Shown: positions 43,332 to 51,258 of the stretch, in pieces
Layout: the number at the start of each line of letters is the position of its first letter
Position numbering within the stretch: position 1 is the first letter of the stretch
Assembly (NCBI GenBank): GCA_902779875.1
Contig: CACZCX010000008.1
Coordinates: 1-64,000 of the forward strand
Length of the DNA: 64,000 nucleotides
Direction: 5' to 3'
Source of the DNA: an uncultured Bacteroidales bacterium
Lineage (GTDB): Bacteria; Bacteroidota; Bacteroidia; Bacteroidales; Bacteroidaceae
Made by a program: the position numbers and the translations under genes
Notes under the pieces: generated by a model
Told to the model about the DNA's origin: nothing
Databases searched by the model: none
Seen by the model: only the letters and a program-made list of their open reading frames with translations

Positions 43332-45683
43332 ATGAAAATAGACAAGATCCAGATATTTGACGGAGCTCAGGGTACTGTCCTGGCCGATGCCCATCCCAAG
43401 GACGGCGACGACGGCAAGCCCAAGCATAACGGTGTGGCCGTACTCAACCTCACCAACCCTGCCCGTGTGCAGAAGATGCACACCGACTACCTTGAGGCCG
43501 GCGCCCAATACATAACCTGCAACTCATTCGAACTCAACCCCGTCAAGTGGCAGTCCCCCGAATATACATGGCAGGAGATAGCCGATGCAGCCATTGAGAA
43601 TGCACGCACCGCTGTCGGTAACCGCGCCATGGTCATGTTCGATGTCTCCACATCGGGCCAGCTCATGGAGCCCGTAGGTCCGTTCACCTTTGAGCAGGCC
43701 TATGACAACTTCCGTCAGGTAGCCCTGTACACACACGAGCGCGTGGACGGCTATCTTCTGGAGACTTTCAGTGACCTCTACGAGCTTCGCGCCGCCATAC
43801 TGGCCATACGTGACGTATGTGACAAGCCCATATTCGCCACCATGACCTTCGATGACCAGGCACGTACCCTCACCGGCTCGACCCCTGAGATAGTGTCACT
43901 CACCCTCTCGTCACTCGGTGTCGATGTGCTGGGCGTGAACTGCTCCACCAATCCCGCCGGCGTAATTGATGTGGTACGTCGCATGAAACCCTATGCGAAC
44001 TGCCCCATCCTGGCACAGCCTAACAAGGGTCTGCCCGAGATGCGTGACGGTGAGGTGGTCTACAACTGGACCGATGAGCAGTTTGCCGCTGCCGCCAAGG
44101 ACCTGATTGAGGCCGGTGCCTCCATACTGGGTGGCTGCTGCGGTTCATCACCCTCAACCATCAAGGCCATCTCCAAATACAAGGGACTTCCCGCCCCAGA
44201 GATTTCCAAGCCCGACGGCACCTACATATGCTCATCGACCGTAATGCTCAAGCTCGACAAGGGCCTCATATGCGGTGAGCGACTCAACCCCACCGGCAAG
44301 AAAAAGCTCAAGGCCGCTCTCGCCGAGGGTAACTTTGAATACCTGCAGCACGAGGCGCTGGCACAGAAAGATGCCGGAGCCGATTTCCTGGACCTGAACT
44401 GCGGCGTACCCAACTCTGACGAGAAGTCCCTTCTCTGCCAGGCTGTACGCAAGGTACAGGAGGTGTGCGACCTGCCCCTGCAGCTCGACTCCTCCAACCC
44501 CGATGCCATACAGGCCGCCATACGTCTCTACAACGGTGTGCCCATGATCAACTCCGTGAACGGAGGTGAGGAATCCATGTCACGCCTGCTGCCTATCATA
44601 GCCCGCTACCAGTGCCCCTCCGTAACACTGCCTCTTGATGAGCGCGGAGTTCCCGAGACCACTGAATCACGTATAGAAATTGCCCAAGGCATTATCAAAC
44701 GTGCCGAGAGTATGGGCATCGACCGTCGCCTGTTGGTGTTTGACGGACTGGTCATGGCCATCTCATCAAACCAGCAGTACGCCAGGATAACCATCAACAC
44801 ACTCACGGAACTCAAGAAACTGGGTGTGCTCACTACGGTCGGTCTGTCAAACGTATCGTTCGGTCTGCCTGACCGCGGCACGCTCAACCGCAACTTCCTG
44901 GCCATGGCGTTGATGGGCGGACTTGACATGCCCATCATGAACCCGCTTGACCACGATACGGTTGCAACAGTACGTGCCAGCATGGCACTTACCGGCAATG
45001 ACCCCGGCTGTGCAGGATTCATTTATTTCAACACCCAGGCACAGGATGAGCAGGTGGCTGACAATCTGTTCAACGCGGTATCGCAAGGTCTTAAGGACAG
45101 GGTTAAGGAGTGTCTGGAACGTGAGATGCCCGAGTTGGGCAAGGACCGTATCATAAATGAGGTCCTCATACCCGCGCTGGGTGATGTAGGCGCCAAATTC
45201 GCACGCAACGAGGTATTCATGCCTCAGCTGATAAGGTCAGCCGAAGCCGCCAAACAGGCTTTCGCCATCATATCCGAGCAGTTCAGCGCCAAGGGAGATG
45301 ACGAGCCTTCAAAGGGACACATGATAATCGCCACCGTCAAGGGCGATGTCCACGATATAGGAAAGAATATTGTCAAGGTAGTGGTCCAGAGCCATGGATT
45401 TACCGTGACAGACCTTGGCAAGGATGTACCCAAAGAGGCTGTCCTTGAGGCCGCCCAAAACGAGAATCCCAATGCCGTAGGTCTGAGCGCGCTCATGACC
45501 ACCACCGTAGATTCGATGAAGGAGACCATCGAGTTTCTGAGAGCTAACGGCATCACCTGCCCCATCGTTGTGGGCGGTGCCGTCATGACCCCTGATATTG
45601 CCAGCGCCATAGGCGCCACCTACTACTCTAAGGATGCGTTGGAGACAGCACATCTCATGCAAGATATCTGTGGTGTGAAATAA
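43332..45683 (+). CDS. metH: Cobalamin-dependent methionine synthase lacking the reactivation domain
   Basis: A 783-residue MetH. Visible parts in order: a homocysteine-binding barrel (residues ~1-290) with zinc ligand Cys residues in GVNCST (~201) and GGCCGSS (~266); a pterin-binding barrel (~310-570, with GERLNPTGKKKLK and DLNCGVPNSDE); a cap domain (~575-655); and a B12 Rossmann domain with the DxHxxG motif DVHDIGKNIVKVV (~671) binding cobalamin base-off. The protein stops about where the B12 domain ends, so the C-terminal SAM-binding reactivation domain of the ~1200-residue form is absent. It follows metF and overlaps the MFS start (TAATG). Confidence 0.92.
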   Translation: MKIDKIQIFDGAQGTVLADAHPKDGDDGKPKHNGVAVLNLTNPARVQKMHTDYLEAGAQYITCNSFELNPVKWQSPEYTWQEIADAAIENARTAVGNRAMVMFDVSTSGQLMEPVGPFTFEQAYDNFRQVALYTHERVDGYLLETFSDLYELRAAILAIRDVCDKPIFATMTFDDQARTLTGSTPEIVSLTLSSLGVDVLGVNCSTNPAGVIDVVRRMKPYANCPILAQPNKGLPEMRDGEVVYNWTDEQFAAAAKDLIEAGASILGGCCGSSPSTIKAISKYKGLPAPEISKPDGTYICSSTVMLKLDKGLICGERLNPTGKKKLKAALAEGNFEYLQHEALAQKDAGADFLDLNCGVPNSDEKSLLCQAVRKVQEVCDLPLQLDSSNPDAIQAAIRLYNGVPMINSVNGGEESMSRLLPIIARYQCPSVTLPLDERGVPETTESRIEIAQGIIKRAESMGIDRRLLVFDGLVMAISSNQQYARITINTLTELKKLGVLTTVGLSNVSFGLPDRGTLNRNFLAMALMGGLDMPIMNPLDHDTVATVRASMALTGNDPGCAGFIYFNTQAQDEQVADNLFNAVSQGLKDRVKECLEREMPELGKDRIINEVLIPALGDVGAKFARNEVFMPQLIRSAEAAKQAFAIISEQFSAKGDDEPSKGHMIIATVKGDVHDIGKNIVKVVVQSHGFTVTDLGKDVPKEAVLEAAQNENPNAVGLSALMTTTVDSMKETIEFLRANGITCPIVVGGAVMTPDIASAIGATYYSKDALETAHLMQDICGVK

Positions 45684-46861
45684 TGAGGGAAAAACTCTGG
45701 AACGCGAACTACGTAAAGATATGGACCGTGAATTTTCTGGTCCATTTCTCTTTTATGCTCATCGTTCCGCTTCTGCCCCTCTACCTCAACGAGACATTCG
45801 GCGCCACCAAGGACACCATAGGAATGGTGCTCACCGGATATGCCCTGATGGCACTCACCATAAGGCCGTTCAGCGGATTCCTGGTTGACAGTTTTCCCCG
45901 AAAGACGGTCCTGGTCATATGCGGAGCGCTCTTTTTCAGCATATTCATAGGTTATCTGGCAGCAGGTTCGCTGGCTGCCTTCGCCATATTCCGCACCCTG
46001 CACGGCGCACCTTTCGGTGCCACCACCGTAGCAGCCAGCACCGTAGCCATCGATGTAGTGCCATCGTCCCGCCGCGGTGAGGCCATCGGTTACTACGGAC
46101 TTAGCAACAACCTGGCCATGGCCCTGGGACCGGCTCTTGCCATCGTATTGCTTGAGGCATTCAGCGGCAACTACAAGGCCCTGTTCTGCGTCTCACTGGC
46201 TGCATCGTTCATAGGACTCCTGCTGGAGATATCCATCAGGACACCCAACCGTGATTTCACGCCTAAGAAAAGCGTACTCTCGCTTGACCGGTTCTTCCTG
46301 CTTGACGGATGGCGTGAAGCCATCGGCATAGCATGTTTCGCCTTCAGCTACGGAGTGCTCTCCACCTATGTGGCCATCTACGGCAAGGAGGAGCTTGGAA
46401 TCACCGGTGGAACGGGACTTTTCTTTGGTCTCTGTGCCGTAGGTCTGATACTGTCCAGACTCACCGGGGCACGCGCGCTGCGTCAGAACAAGGTATCACG
46501 CAACGCCTCCATGGGCATGTGCGTATCGGTATTCGGCTATCTCATGTTCGCCGCCCTGCACAACCCCATAGGGTACTATGGCGCAGCATTGGTCATCGGA
46601 CTCGGAAACGGCCACATGTACCCTGCTTTCCAGACCATGTTCATCAACCTGGCCGAGAACTCGCAGCGTGGTACCGCCAACTCGTCGATCCTTACCTCCT
46701 GGGATGCCGGTGTGGGACTGGGAGTACTCCTGGGCGGACTGTTCAGCGAATACTGGGGCTATCACAGCGCCTTCTGGACTGCCGTCCTGGTCAACGTATT
46801 CGGTATCCTGTTCTACTTCACCTCCATCCGCAGCCACTTTGAATCGCACAAACTCAGATAA
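45683..46861 (+). CDS. MFS transporter
   Basis: A 392-residue, probably 12-helix major facilitator. The loop between helices 2 and 3 reads GFLVDSFPRKTVL (~residues 72-84), the conserved GxxxDRxGRR/K-type motif. VPSSRRGEAIGYYGLSNNLAMALGP is the helix 4/5 region of sugar or drug efflux MFS. The ATG overlaps the metH stop (TAATG), so it is co-transcribed with metF-metH. A role in export or uptake of a methionine-related compound is possible from context but unproven. It ends at a strong terminator. Confidence 0.85.
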   Translation: MREKLWNANYVKIWTVNFLVHFSFMLIVPLLPLYLNETFGATKDTIGMVLTGYALMALTIRPFSGFLVDSFPRKTVLVICGALFFSIFIGYLAAGSLAAFAIFRTLHGAPFGATTVAASTVAIDVVPSSRRGEAIGYYGLSNNLAMALGPALAIVLLEAFSGNYKALFCVSLAASFIGLLLEISIRTPNRDFTPKKSVLSLDRFFLLDGWREAIGIACFAFSYGVLSTYVAIYGKEELGITGGTGLFFGLCAVGLILSRLTGARALRQNKVSRNASMGMCVSVFGYLMFAALHNPIGYYGAALVIGLGNGHMYPAFQTMFINLAENSQRGTANSSILTSWDAGVGLGVLLGGLFSEYWGYHSAFWTAVLVNVFGILFYFTSIRSHFESHKLR

Positions 46862-46903
46862 AAAAGGGCACAGAAGGGACGGTTCCCTCTGTGCCCTTTT
46901 TAT
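46861..46903 (+). terminator. Intrinsic terminator carrying GGGACGGTTCC
   Basis: AAAAAGGGCACAGA-GGGA pairs with TCCC-TCTGTGCCCTTTTT with one bulged base. The loop region contains GGGACGGTTCC (46876-46886), the same 11-mer as in the long palindrome at 11581. Terminates the metF-metH-MFS transcript. Confidence 0.85.
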
Positions 46904-46917
46904 CAATATGCAGTTAT

Positions 46918-47148
46918 TCAGTGCTTCCTGATAAATCCAGGAAGACCTAAAGTTCCATAACCGTCTCTGTCACTGGCGAGAACGAATGTTGCCTCGCTGA
47001 ACCTGTTCTTTTCTTCATTGAAGCTCTGCGATGTCCATTCATCAAGACTGGTCATGTCATACCACTCATACCCGGCATAGGGCTCAAGAGTCTTAGGATC
47101 CAAGCCCGGAGCAAACCATGAACGGTGATCAGGAGGCAGAGGTATCAT
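46918..47148 (-). pseudogene. Small orphan ORF, possible gene remnant
   Basis: An open frame of 76 residues from the ATG at 47146-47148: MIPLPPDHRSWFAPGLDPKT at the start and a tail with SDRDGYGTLGLPGFIRKH. Composition is protein-like (Trp, Pro, Asp rich), but I recognise no family. No promoter or ribosome-binding site is evident. It abuts a palindrome-rich region at its 5' side. It may be the C-terminal fragment of a gene whose front was lost, or a genuine small protein. Confidence 0.35.
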
Positions 47149-47264
47149 CGGCCGATGCAACACTTTTGCAACGCTTTTTTGTTGCCGGAGCACCTCTGCA
47201 GCCCTACATTTGCATCGAAACGCTAAAAACCGAACGATATACAATAAACCAAATCTTCCTCGTT
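47149..47264. other. Non-coding stretch before the REP-like cluster
   Basis: Contains the short repeats TTTGCAACG and TTGTTGCC and a TACATTTG -7-like box on the + strand (47205-47212) with no gene behind it. Nothing else is supportable. Confidence 0.35.
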
Positions 47265-47434
47265 TGCCAGAGTGTCCCACACCTACCCCTGCGAGAACCT
47301 ATTCTCGCCGGGGTGAGTGCGGGACACTGGCTTATTTTGCTGGGGTGTCCCGCGCCCATCGGCCCTACAAGCGTTGTGAGAGGGGTGCGCGTGGGACACT
47401 TTGGCAAGAAAGTGAAGGAAAGGGGTCTGACCCC
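47265..47434. repeat. REP-like palindrome cluster (two tandem hairpins plus GGGGTCTGACCCC)
   Basis: First unit (47267-47332): GCCAG-GTGTCCC pairs with GGGACAC-TGGC, with an inner GCGAGAA / TTCTCGC stem. Second unit (47342-47405): GTGTCCCGCGC pairs with GCGCGTGGGACAC. Then GGGGTCTGACCCC (47422-47434), a perfect odd palindrome. The shared GTGTCCC/GGGACAC ends suggest related elements in tandem. It lies just upstream of the rplU promoter. No transposase lies in the window. Confidence 0.75.
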
Positions 47435-47462
47435 AATCCGCCGAAAAAAAGCAAAAAATTAT

Positions 47463-47493
47463 TTTGCTGTGACAGTATAAAATAGTACCTTTG
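47463..47493 (+). promoter_or_regulatory. Canonical promoter of rplU-rpmA
   Basis: TTTG (47463-47466), a 19-bp spacer and TACCTTTG (47486-47493). Transcription is expected near 47498, giving a leader of about 82 nt. Confidence 0.85.
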
Positions 47494-47506
47494 CGCCCGA
47501 TTAGTG

Positions 47507-47555
47507 CCGTGGAGGTTGGAGAAGTGTCGGCCACAGTGGGCGGACCACCTTACGG
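47507..47555 (+). promoter_or_regulatory. Structured 5' leader of rplU
   Basis: CCGTGGAGGT pairs with ACCACC..ACGG (about 9 pairs, one mismatch and a 2-nt bulge), enclosing a GC-rich region that can form GGCCAC/GTGGGC-type pairing. It is a candidate ribosomal-protein leader for L21 feedback control, inferred from position and pairing. Confidence 0.4.
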
Positions 47556-47579
47556 AGAAACGAATAAAAGCAAGTTTTA

Positions 47580-47897
47580 ATGTACGTTATTGCTGAAATT
47601 CAGGGACAGCAGTTCAAGATTGAAGAGGGAATGAAGCTGTTCGTGCACCACATTCAGGACGTTGAGGCTGGTGCAAGCATTGAGTTCGAGAAGATCCTTC
47701 TCGCCGACAAGGACGGTAAGGTCACTGTAGGTGCTCCTACCATCAAGGGCGCAAAGGTAGTATGTGAGGTCAAGAGCGCACTCGTTAAGGGTGACAAGGT
47801 TCTTGTATTCCACAAGAGAAGAAGAAAAGGTTACCGTAAGCTCAACGGTCACCGCCAGCAGTTCACAGAGCTTCTGGTAAAGGAAGTAGTAGCATAA
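47580..47897 (+). CDS. rplU: Ribosomal protein bL21
   Basis: A 105-residue L21: [20 protein letters not shown] at the N-terminus, and the C-terminal signature [20 protein letters not shown] that contacts 23S rRNA. Full family length. It has a canonical promoter, then the rpmA gene 21 bp downstream; L21-L27 is a near-universal pair. Confidence 0.97.
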   Translation: MYVIAEIQGQQFKIEEGMKLFVHHIQDVEAGASIEFEKILLADKDGKVTVGAPTIKGAKVVCEVKSALVKGDKVLVFHKRRRKGYRKLNGHRQQFTELLVKEVVA

Positions 47898-47918
47898 CCC
47901 TAAAAACATTAGAAAGAT

Positions 47919-48119
47919 ATGGCACATAAAAAAGGTGTAGGTAGTTCTAAGAACGGCCGTGAGTCTGCCAGCAAGCGTCTGGGCGTTAAGATTTGGGGTG
48001 GACAGTATGCAAAAGCAGGTAACATCGCACTGGTTGACGGAACCGTAGAGTTCAAGAAGGGCCGCAAGGACAGAAGTTATGTATCAGTTATCCCCGTTGA
48101 GGAGAAAGCTGAGGCCTGA
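47919..48119 (+). CDS. rpmA: Ribosomal protein bL27 with 24-residue internal in-frame deletion
   Basis: A 66-residue L27; the usual length in this order is about 86-89. The N-terminus [20 protein letters not shown] and the C-terminus [18 protein letters not shown] are normal. After AGNI (residue 36, ending at 48026) the sequence jumps directly to ALVDGTV. Missing is the block that in relatives reads roughly IVRQRGT..HPG.N.G.GKDHTLF, part of the conserved beta-barrel core. The frame is kept. L27 lies near the peptidyl-transferase centre through its N-terminal tail. Either a real internal deletion or a sequence/assembly error; the latter is quite possible given the broken gapA. Confidence 0.93.
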   Translation: MAHKKGVGSSKNGRESASKRLGVKIWGGQYAKAGNIALVDGTVEFKKGRKDRSYVSVIPVEEKAEA

Positions 48120-48134
48120 TAAACCAAACAACTT

Positions 48135-48168
48135 AAAAGAGGCTCACTTATTCCGTGGGCCTTTTTTA
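48135..48168 (+). terminator. Intrinsic terminator of rplU-rpmA
   Basis: AAAAGAGGCTCAC / GTGGGCCTTTTTT stem, loop TTATTCC. Nearly the same stem is used after serS (49504-49538). Confidence 0.85.
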
Positions 48169-48186
48169 TTTAAAGATTAAAATCCG

Positions 48187-49506
48187 ATGCTCACACTCAA
48201 ACAGATCACAGAACAGACCGATACAGTCATTGCAGGTCTTAAGAAGAAGCATTTCAAGAATGCAGAGGAGGCTATTGCCCAGGCCATCGAGTTGAACGAC
48301 AACAGAAAGAAGGCCCAGGCACAGTTGGATAACAATCTTGCCGAGGGCAAGACACTTGCCGCCAAGATCGGACAGGCCATGAAGGCTGGCAACAAGGAGG
48401 AGGCCGAGCAGGCCAAGGCCCGTGTTGCTGAGCTCAAGGTTGCAGCTGCCGAGCTTGAGGCCAAGAAGGAGCAGGCTGAGAATGATCTGACCGCACTGCT
48501 CTGCACAATTCCCAACATACCCTACCCTGAGGTTCCCGAGGGCACCTGCGCCGAGGACAACTGGGTAGTCAAGTCAAACCTCAAGGAGTGTGTGATAGGA
48601 CAGGATACCGTAGGCAACTGGACCTGCAACCCCCAGAATGGTGAGGCTAAGGTTCCCCACTGGGAGCTCGCCAAGAAGTACAACCTGATTGACTTTGACC
48701 TGGGTGTCAAGATTACAGGCGCCGGATTCCCCGTATATATTGGAAAAGGTGCTCAGCTGCAGCGCGCACTCATCAACTTCTTCCTGGCCGAGGCCAACAA
48801 GGCCGGCTACACGGAGATCATGCCTCCCACCGTCGTTAACCAGGCATCGGGTTACGGTACAGGCCAGCTCCCTGACAAGGAAGGACAGATGTACCACTGC
48901 GAGGTCGATGACCTTTACCTCATCCCCACCGCCGAGGTTCCCGTAACCAACATCTACCGTGACGTAATCCTGGACGAGAAGCAGCTCCCCATCAAGAACT
49001 GCGCTTACACACAGTGTTTCCGTCGTGAGGCCGGTTCATACGGCAAGGATGTACGCGGTCTGAACCGTCTGCATGAATTCTCCAAGATTGAGATAGTACG
49101 TATCGATACACCCGAGCACTCTGCCGAAAGCCACAAGGAGATGCTTGCCCACGTAGAGGGCCTGCTCCAGAAGCTGGAACTCCCCTACCGCATACTGCGT
49201 CTGTGCGGCGGCGACCAGAGCTTTACATCGGCTATCTGTTATGACTTTGAGGTTTACTCCGAAGCACAGGGCCGCTGGCTTGAGGTTTCATCGGTATCGA
49301 ACTTTGACACATACCAGGCCAACCGCCTCAAGTGCCGTTACCGCAAGACCGGCGAGAAGAAAGCCGAGCTCTGCCACACGCTGAACGGTTCTGCTCTGGC
49401 ACTGCCCCGAATAGTGGCGGCCATCCTGGAAAATAACCAGACCGATAAGGGAATAAGGATTCCCAAGGCGCTGGTTCCTTACACGGGATTTGAAATGATT
49501 GATTAA
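48187..49506 (+). CDS. serS: Seryl-tRNA synthetase
   Basis: A 439-residue class II synthetase. The N-terminal coiled-coil arm (~residues 30-110, rich in Glu/Lys/Ala) binds the long variable arm of tRNA-Ser. The catalytic domain shows GAQLQRALINFFL, motif 2 in TQCFRREAGSYGKDVRGLNR (~275-295) and motif 3 in LNGSALALPRIVAAILENNQ (~400-420). Family length, monocistronic between two similar terminators. Confidence 0.96.
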   Translation: MLTLKQITEQTDTVIAGLKKKHFKNAEEAIAQAIELNDNRKKAQAQLDNNLAEGKTLAAKIGQAMKAGNKEEAEQAKARVAELKVAAAELEAKKEQAENDLTALLCTIPNIPYPEVPEGTCAEDNWVVKSNLKECVIGQDTVGNWTCNPQNGEAKVPHWELAKKYNLIDFDLGVKITGAGFPVYIGKGAQLQRALINFFLAEANKAGYTEIMPPTVVNQASGYGTGQLPDKEGQMYHCEVDDLYLIPTAEVPVTNIYRDVILDEKQLPIKNCAYTQCFRREAGSYGKDVRGLNRLHEFSKIEIVRIDTPEHSAESHKEMLAHVEGLLQKLELPYRILRLCGGDQSFTSAICYDFEVYSEAQGRWLEVSSVSNFDTYQANRLKCRYRKTGEKKAELCHTLNGSALALPRIVAAILENNQTDKGIRIPKALVPYTGFEMID

Positions 49507-49538
49507 AAAAGAGGCTCACTTGACAGTGGGCCTTTTTT
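49504..49538 (+). terminator. Intrinsic terminator of serS
   Basis: AAAAAAGAGGCTCAC / GTGGGCCTTTTTTT with loop TTGACA. The same stem sequence as the rpmA terminator. Confidence 0.85.
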
Positions 49539-49542
49539 TACA

Positions 49543-49550
49543 TATCTTTG
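49543..49550 (+). promoter_or_regulatory. -7 promoter element of the BspA-like gene
   Basis: TATCTTTG immediately follows the serS terminator and leaves a leader of about 20 nt before the ATG at 49575. CTTG 20 bp upstream is a weak -33. Confidence 0.55.
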
Positions 49551-49574
49551 AGGCGACCAACATTTCAAGTCATT

Positions 49575-51254
49575 ATGAAAAAAGCTTTACTCGCATTACT
49601 ATGTACAATCCTGACCATCACAGCCAAAGGCCAGGTTGTCAATGGCATATGTTATTACAAGTTAGATGACTCACATGTGTCAGTGGTAGTTGACCAGAAG
49701 TGGGACAGTCAGAGTTCCACCATGATAAGGCATGACTACAAGGGCCAATTATCCATTCCCCCATCGGTCGTAATTGACAACAAGACATATACCGTAACCA
49801 AGGTTGACCTTTACGGTTGCTCGGAACTTACAGGCATAAGTTTGCCTAACACCCTTGAAGAGATTGCCGAGGCCGGATTCTCAGACTGTTCAAGCCTGAC
49901 CCGCGTCACTCTCCCCTCATCGCTTAAGAAAATCGGCCGCTTTGCATTCCAGTCCTGTGACAACCTGCAGGAGTTGACCATCCCGGCCTCCGTTCAGGAG
50001 ATAGGAATGAATGCGTTCTGCACTTTCAGCGACAACTTCAAGAAGCTTACCATAACCGATCTGGCCGCATGGTGCGATATTGAGATGGAAGGTATCCTCC
50101 TTACCGACGGCACAGTTTATCTCAATGACAAGCCGCTCACCGACCTTGTCATCCCTGAGGGCGTAAAGACAATCAAGCCTTACGTATTCTGCGGATTCAA
50201 AGGCATAACATCCGTACATATTCCCGCATGCGTTGACTCCATCGGCTATAACGCATTCATGGGCTGCACATCAATCACCAAGGTATCGGGCGATGACATT
50301 GCGTCATGGTGCGGAATACACTTCGGCCCCACTACGATTCTCAACACCGGGAATCCGCTGAATCTCTCCAATCCCGTATTCTATTCGGAAAACCTTTACA
50401 TAGGAGGCAGTTCCATAACCGAGCTCACCATTCCCGAGGGTGTCGATTCAATAGGCAGTTGCGCTTTCATCAATCTCAAGAGCCTCACCAAGGTCTCACT
50501 GCCGTCCACTCTCAAGTATGTAGGGCCCAATGCATTCCAGGATTGCATAAATCTTATGATAGCCGATGTAACCTCTATCCGGGACTATTGCGGGATTGAG
50601 TTCGCATCGCTTGACAGCAATCCTTTCCAGGATTATATAACATACCGCGCATTCACCTGGCTGCTTGTAAACGGGAATTACGTTCATGAAGGAAACAGGG
50701 TTCTCTCTATCCCTGACGGCATAACCGAGGTCAAGGCCAACGCTTTTGCCAATGCCGATCCTACTGAGACCGTAATAATCCCCGCATCGGTCACCAAGAT
50801 AGGCACGAACGCTTTCCGCAACTCCGTGACCAACAGGTTCCACACCCTCTGCATCAAAGGTCATATTGAGGATATGGGCGAACTTGCATTCGGCAGCTGT
50901 CCTTTTATAAACACCATCTACATGGAGGACCTGAACCCCTCTGCCATACCGGCCAACACCTTTACCAACTACTATATTCCTCCTACGAACCTGACACTTG
51001 GCGCTGACTACAACTACAAGAACACCAAGCTCATGGTACCCGCCGGCACCAAATCCATCTATGAAAGTACCGATGGATGGAATCTGTTCGAGAATATAGA
51101 GGAGTATGACGTCGCCGCCGTTAACGGCATTGGACTCTCAAATGCTGCGACAACGGAGTTCACCCTTGACGGACGCCCTGCCGGCCCCGATTACAAGGGC
51201 ATAATACTTGTCAGGATGCCCGATGGCACCGTCCGCAAAGAACTTAGGAAATAA
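49575..51254 (+). CDS. BspA-like leucine-rich-repeat surface/secreted protein
   Basis: A 559-residue protein: a signal peptide (MKKALLALLCTILTITAKG), then BspA/TpLRR-type leucine-rich repeats such as LTGISLPNTLEEIAEAGFSDC, TRVTLPSSLKKIGRFAFQSC and ITSVHIPACVDSIGYNAFMGC. The units vary in length, with short non-repeat breaks. The C-terminal segment FTLDGRPAGPDYKGIILVRM, then GTVRKELRK, resembles short C-terminal tails seen on many Bacteroidales secreted proteins. BspA-like proteins often mediate binding to host or other surfaces; no ligand is known here. The ATG at 49575 is chosen, excluding the upstream in-frame start that lies at the -7 box. Confidence 0.85.
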   Translation: MKKALLALLCTILTITAKGQVVNGICYYKLDDSHVSVVVDQKWDSQSSTMIRHDYKGQLSIPPSVVIDNKTYTVTKVDLYGCSELTGISLPNTLEEIAEAGFSDCSSLTRVTLPSSLKKIGRFAFQSCDNLQELTIPASVQEIGMNAFCTFSDNFKKLTITDLAAWCDIEMEGILLTDGTVYLNDKPLTDLVIPEGVKTIKPYVFCGFKGITSVHIPACVDSIGYNAFMGCTSITKVSGDDIASWCGIHFGPTTILNTGNPLNLSNPVFYSENLYIGGSSITELTIPEGVDSIGSCAFINLKSLTKVSLPSTLKYVGPNAFQDCINLMIADVTSIRDYCGIEFASLDSNPFQDYITYRAFTWLLVNGNYVHEGNRVLSIPDGITEVKANAFANADPTETVIIPASVTKIGTNAFRNSVTNRFHTLCIKGHIEDMGELAFGSCPFINTIYMEDLNPSAIPANTFTNYYIPPTNLTLGADYNYKNTKLMVPAGTKSIYESTDGWNLFENIEEYDVAAVNGIGLSNAATTEFTLDGRPAGPDYKGIILVRMPDGTVRKELRK

Positions 51255-51258
51255 CTGA

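Noticed and set aside
49575-51254. Type IX secretion C-terminal domain on the BspA-like protein
   Set aside because: The C-terminal tail is too short and lacks the conserved Por-type motifs; only a weak resemblance was kept in the annotation.
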